Of a DNA stretch of 35,389 nucleotides, positions 33,945 through 35,389 are shown one piece after another. The notes beneath the pieces are model-generated. The model did no database searches. It saw only the letters and a list, made by a program, of their open reading frames with translations, and was not told the origin of the DNA. The position numbers and the translations under genes were made by a program. Positions within the stretch are counted from its first letter, which is position 1. The number at the start of each line of letters is the position of its first letter. Source of the DNA: Anaerolineales bacterium (GTDB taxonomy: Bacteria; Chloroflexota; Anaerolineae; Anaerolineales; UBA11657); NCBI GenBank assembly GCA_022450585.1, contig JAKUPR010000008.1:22321-57709 (forward strand), in the 5' to 3' direction.

Positions 33945-33973
33945 AGTGTATCACATGATCAGGATTCGTGCAA
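33945..33973 (-). promoter_or_regulatory. Candidate promoter of the lysine operon
   Basis: TTGCAC (33973-33968), a spacer of exactly 17 bases and TACACT (33950-33945) read on the minus strand. Transcription would start near 33938, about 16 bases before the leader ATG. Both hexamers are imperfect, so this is the best candidate rather than a certain promoter. Confidence 0.42.
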
Positions 33974-34257
33974 ATAGTGACTGAAATTGGCCAATCTCGT
34001 ATAGGATACCAATGGTACAATCAGGAAATCCTACAACTGATAACTACAAAGTGTGGTTGTAAAAGAAGTGCTGTGGCCTAGCATATACGGCAATCGATTA
34101 GTTGATATTTCTAGTAGACTAAGGTGTTTCTCAGGTCCATAGGATGAAATGAGATTGGTTCACTATGTCTCTACACACAATTTGCGAGATGCAAGGCAGC
34201 AACCAAATCCGAATCACTTATTGTTATGGTAAGGACTAGGGAAACAGCTCATAACAT
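33974..34257. other. Intergenic region between the divergent lysine operon and aldo/keto reductase gene
   Basis: No gene is supported. The AT-rich stretch should hold the promoter of the aldo/keto reductase; TGTTATGGT (34222-34230) could be an extended -10, but no -35 is clear. I see no repeat, tRNA or riboswitch-like fold. Confidence 0.35.
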
Positions 34258-35304
34258 ATGAACTTCCGTCCTTTGGGGAGAACCGGAGTACAGGTAAGCG
34301 AACTTTGTCTGGGGTCCATGACTTTCGGGGCAATAGATGATGGGGCTGCATGGAGGCGACCTGGTGGACCAATCGTATCCAAGGTAGCACACGAAATGAT
34401 CAACAGGGCAATCGATGCTGGTATAAACTTTATAGACACTGCTAACGTCTATAGCCGTGGCCGGTCTGAGGAAATCATTGGGTCGGCACTCAAAAACAAT
34501 GGAAAACGTAGCAGTATCATTATCTCCACCAAAGTCCAAGGACGCATGTCTGACGACGACCCTAACGCCGCGGGAACCAGTCGCCGCCACATCATTGAAC
34601 AATGCCATGCTAGTCTTAGGCGCCTACAGACTGACTATATTGATTTGTACCAGCTGCATCGACCTCAATCAGACATACCAGTCGATGAGAAGCTCCGAGC
34701 GTTTGATGACCAAATCAAAGACGGTAAAGTAAGATACATCGGCACTAGCACGTTTGCTGCTTGGCAGGTTGTGGAGTCATTGTGGGTATCCAAGGAGCTA
34801 GGACTCAATCGGGTTATCTGTGAACAACCACCCTACAATATCTTGGATCGTCGAATAGAACGTGAGCTCATACCAATGGCTACAACATATGGTATTGGCA
34901 TAATGCCGTGGAGCCCAATAGCTCAAGGTCTATTGACTGGAAAATACCGTCGCGACAGAATGCCAGATGAAGGTCGTTACACGGATGTAAAGAAGTTGCC
35001 CATAGTACACTCGCGACGTCTCAGTCCAGATGTATTTGACGTTATTGACAAACTAGACCCAATCGCTAAGGAAAAGAATTGCACCATGTCCCAATTGGCA
35101 TTGGCATGGGTACTTGGTCGTCCTGGTGTTACTAGTCCAATTGTCGGACCACGTACATTAGCGCAACTCGAGGACAACCTTGGAGCTCTAGAGGTGGTGC
35201 TCACAGATTCTGATCTTGCTCAAATTGACGAGATCGTACCGCCAAAATCGATGATAACCCCATTCTATGAAGCAGATTTCGGGCCTCATCGATTTAAGTG
35301 GTGA
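34258..35304 (+). CDS. Aldo/keto reductase
   Basis: This is a cytosolic NADPH-dependent oxidoreductase with the (beta/alpha)8 barrel fold. It begins MNFRPLGRTGVQVSELCLGS, the usual start of the bacterial AKR group. The catalytic tetrad is visible: Asp and Tyr in FIDTANVYSRGRSEE, Lys in IISTKVQGR and His in LYQLHRPQ. The C-terminal cofactor-binding region reads TSPIVGPRTLAQLEDNLGAL. Length (348 aa) is normal. The WSPIAQGLLTGKYRRD stretch is typical of the YajO/Tas/Kv-beta-like branch. Substrate is unknown. It is divergent from the lysine operon with no sign of a joint function. No good Shine-Dalgarno lies directly before the ATG. Confidence 0.93.
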   Translation: MNFRPLGRTGVQVSELCLGSMTFGAIDDGAAWRRPGGPIVSKVAHEMINRAIDAGINFIDTANVYSRGRSEEIIGSALKNNGKRSSIIISTKVQGRMSDDDPNAAGTSRRHIIEQCHASLRRLQTDYIDLYQLHRPQSDIPVDEKLRAFDDQIKDGKVRYIGTSTFAAWQVVESLWVSKELGLNRVICEQPPYNILDRRIERELIPMATTYGIGIMPWSPIAQGLLTGKYRRDRMPDEGRYTDVKKLPIVHSRRLSPDVFDVIDKLDPIAKEKNCTMSQLALAWVLGRPGVTSPIVGPRTLAQLEDNLGALEVVLTDSDLAQIDEIVPPKSMITPFYEADFGPHRFKW

Positions 35305-35324
35305 TAATGCGAGGAACCTAGAGA

Positions 35325-35389
35325 ATGACTGGTGTAGATAACAGTCATAACCTCAAAATAAATAACAAAACATTGATTCGTGCGGTTAC
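35325..35389 (+). CDS. Start of a truncated ORF at the right edge
   Basis: An ATG at 35325 opens a frame that stays open to the window end (21 codons: MTGVDNSHNLKINNKTLIRAV...). GAGG (35311-35314) and TAGAGA (35319-35324) lie upstream. It begins 20 bases after the aldo/keto reductase stop, so the two may be co-transcribed. Too little is present to assign a family. Confidence 0.35.
   Translation, partial: MTGVDNSHNLKINNKTLIRAV

Noticed and set aside
33795-33977. 60-codon plus-strand ORF opposite the lysine leader
   Set aside because: It is the antisense shadow of the leader ORF and attenuator. Its composition and lack of a Shine-Dalgarno give no support.

Overview
The window looks like a piece of a bacterial chromosome with moderate GC content, tightly packed genes and short intergenic gaps. 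Chloroflexota (marine SAR202/Dehalococcoidia-like) is my best guess. The reasons are an adenosylcobalamin-dependent ribonucleotide reductase as the only visible RNR, a NIPSNAP-family protein, an orphan complex-I-like membrane module, and a complete LysW carrier-protein (alpha-aminoadipate) lysine pathway. This is inference; no rRNA or marker tree supports it. I see no mobile element, CRISPR array, rRNA or tRNA.

Layout. 1-298 is the C-terminal end of ftsZ. 631-3587 is nrdR-nrdJ, preceded by a probable NrdR box and a cluster of TGGGT/ACCCA half-sites. A YceI-domain lipoprotein (minus strand) faces it. 4617-8312 holds three overlapping or nearly abutting membrane genes: two NuoL/M/N-like antiporter subunits and one HyfE/NuoK-like protein, with no catalytic or NuoH-like partner. 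8319-10654 (minus) is a pair of GT4 glycosyltransferases. 10767-13907 is a coiled-coil protein of unknown function followed by selB. 14038-19813 (minus) is the conserved block rpmH-rnpA-yidD-[beta-propeller lipoprotein]-yidC-jag-parA-parB, followed by a NIPSNAP gene. 19981-21102 is a MscS-type channel. 21381-24487 (plus) carries an M20 dipeptidase, then a PP2C phosphatase overlapping an OmpR-type response regulator.

24506-33922 (minus) is the highlight: a ten-gene lysine operon, transcribed lysW-lysX-lysY-lysZ-lysJ-lysS-lysT-lysU-hicdh-lysK. LysS, LysT/LysU and homoisocitrate dehydrogenase make 2-oxoadipate. The 2-aminoadipate formed from it is attached to the C-terminal Glu of LysW by LysX, phosphorylated by LysZ, reduced by LysY, aminated by LysJ and released as lysine by LysK. 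LysN, the 2-oxoadipate aminotransferase, is not in the window.

The operon leader holds a previously unannotated 35-codon ORF with five Lys codons among seven consecutive codons. It is followed by two mutually exclusive RNA structures and a textbook intrinsic terminator just before lysW. This is the architecture of a ribosome-mediated lysine attenuator.

34258-35304 (plus) is an aldo/keto reductase, and a truncated ORF runs off the right edge. Several promoters resemble the sigma-70 consensus, and at least two lie so close to the start codon that leaderless mRNAs are likely.
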